Source of the DNA: Larimichthys crocea
Lineage: Eukaryota > Chordata > Actinopteri > Sciaenidae
Direction: 5' to 3'
NCBI RefSeq assembly: GCF_000972845.2
Contig: NC_040022.1
Coordinates: forward strand, 1,775,011-1,839,010
DNA length: 64,000 nucleotides
In this document: piece after piece, positions 63,091 to 64,000 of the stretch
Layout: each line of letters starts with the position of its first letter
Numbering within the stretch: position 1 is the stretch's first letter
Position numbers and translations under genes: made by a program
Notes under the pieces: generated by a model
Told to the model about the DNA's origin: nothing
What the model saw: the letters and a program-made list of their open reading frames with translations, nothing else
Database searches by the model: none

Positions 63091-64000
63091 GTTTATCTGT
63101 GTGTGGTGTTATGGAATGACAGAGCCAACCCTTGAAGTCTCTCTTCATCAGTAATTCACTGCACTTCATCCTACCACTGCTGTCAGAAGGAAGCAACACA
63201 TACACACATAAACAAACACACACACACACACAAGGCCAGATAGATAGTAGGCTAAATGGACACTGTAGTGGCACAAGTGGTAGCATGCATTATCTCAGAG
63301 GGGGTCTGATACACCAAGTCCCTCTGACACACAAACTCAGCAGACATGCAGATATGCTGTAGCTGCCAGATAGTGCACCCTTGTAAGCTTGGTACAGAGC
63401 CTGGATCTGTCTCCCACCCTGCTATACTCCTATTAGAGCTGACAGCTGCCAAATAATGTCCCTTGGCATGGCTGAGTGAATGCAGTGCCAGAGCCTGTTC
63501 GTGTTCATGCATAGTTTCTCATTCACTTACATGAGCGTGCGTTTACATGTGTGTAACCTCACATAGAAAGAGTTTTAATTCCAACAGTGTGTCCCCTGAG
63601 AATAAATGCAGACGTAATATTCACAGACAAGGATATAGCACCTCAAATATGTGTTACACAGCATTTAGAGATTAACTTTTTGACAAGCTCGCCGCGTTCG
63701 TCAGATTCCTCCAATCCATTATAGCAGCTGCAAAGTGTCCATTTCAATCAGAAGACAAAAAGACGGGAAGGAAGACCTACAATCCCGGTGGATTGACAGG
63801 AGATTTCATATAAAAGAGGCCAGTGAAAAATCATAAACAAACCAATAACGTGAAGGAAGATCAGTCTATAAATATAACTGTTTAAAGCAAGGACTTATTC
63901 AGTGACCTGCATGAATCTGTAGAACCACCTGATGAGCAGAAGAGGTTTATTTTTTTCAAATAAAGCACTCCAGATTGTAAAAAACATTTACCTGCAAAGC

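Larger units (their letters stand above)
55099..64000 (-). other. 3' part of an upstream SHISA intron
   Basis: Sequence to the right of the 55098 acceptor should be intron leading back to the exon with the membrane segment. I looked on the minus strand for the cysteine-rich CCGTCG and VYxxCGVxA-type motifs and did not see them. The stretch contains dispersed repeats at 56450-56815, 62050-62620 and 62715-63090, and a pyrimidine-rich block at 57060-57610. The rest shows nothing I can name. Confidence 0.6.

Noticed and set aside
63992..64000. Minus-strand GCTTTGCAG followed by GTAAAT at the window edge as the donor of the preceding SHISA exon
   Set aside because: The phase would fit an Arg codon split AG/G, but only nine exon bases are visible and they read Leu-Cys, which does not match the Thr I expect before that Arg. 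It cannot be tested here.
1..64000. tRNA or rRNA genes
   Set aside because: Reading for the GGTTCRAAYCC B-box found only weak matches (near 7534 and 59990) without a clover-leaf around them.

Overview
This window looks like nuclear DNA from a ray-finned (teleost, probably percomorph) fish. The evidence is AT-rich non-coding sequence with very frequent (CA)n/(TG)n microsatellites, several dispersed repeats of the type common in fish genomes, a degraded non-LTR retrotransposon tail, and vertebrate-style exons with GT-AG introns tens of kilobases long. There is no prokaryotic or viral gene organisation.

The only protein-coding gene I can support lies on the minus strand. It encodes the cytoplasmic part of a SHISA-family (CKAMP/shisa-like) synaptic membrane protein of the SHISA7/SHISA8/SHISA9 subgroup. 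Three exons join in frame through consensus splice sites: 55098-54983, 17559-17443 and 8301-7805, separated by introns of about 37.4 kb and 9.1 kb. The last exon ends in the class I PDZ ligand EVTV. The signal peptide, cysteine-rich Shisa domain and transmembrane segment must be in one or more exons to the right of 55.1 kb, and I found none before 64 kb. The TLTELLKQPG motif after the membrane and the LNNA and KYTSLKAV motifs fit SHISA8 or SHISA7 best; the choice between these paralogues is tentative.

Layout from left to right: 1-5.8 kb is downstream flank with two candidate TATA promoters on the plus strand (2.31-2.38 kb and 4.44-4.59 kb); 5.8-7.8 kb is the probable 3' UTR; 7.8-8.3 kb is the last exon; 8.3-17.4 kb is an intron; 17.44-17.56 kb is the middle exon; 17.6-55.0 kb is the giant intron, holding a 41-bp minisatellite, a LINE remnant, many microsatellites and most of the dispersed repeats; 54.98-55.10 kb is the first exon in the window; 55.1-64 kb is the 3' part of a further intron.

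Almost every other open reading frame is a chance ORF, a dinucleotide-repeat translation or a repeat fragment. I did not find a new multi-gene system. The points most worth a second look are the UG-repeat directly behind one splice donor, the two candidate promoters, a CpG-rich block in the shorter intron, and the dispersed repeat families, one of which carries cAMP-response-element-like sites.
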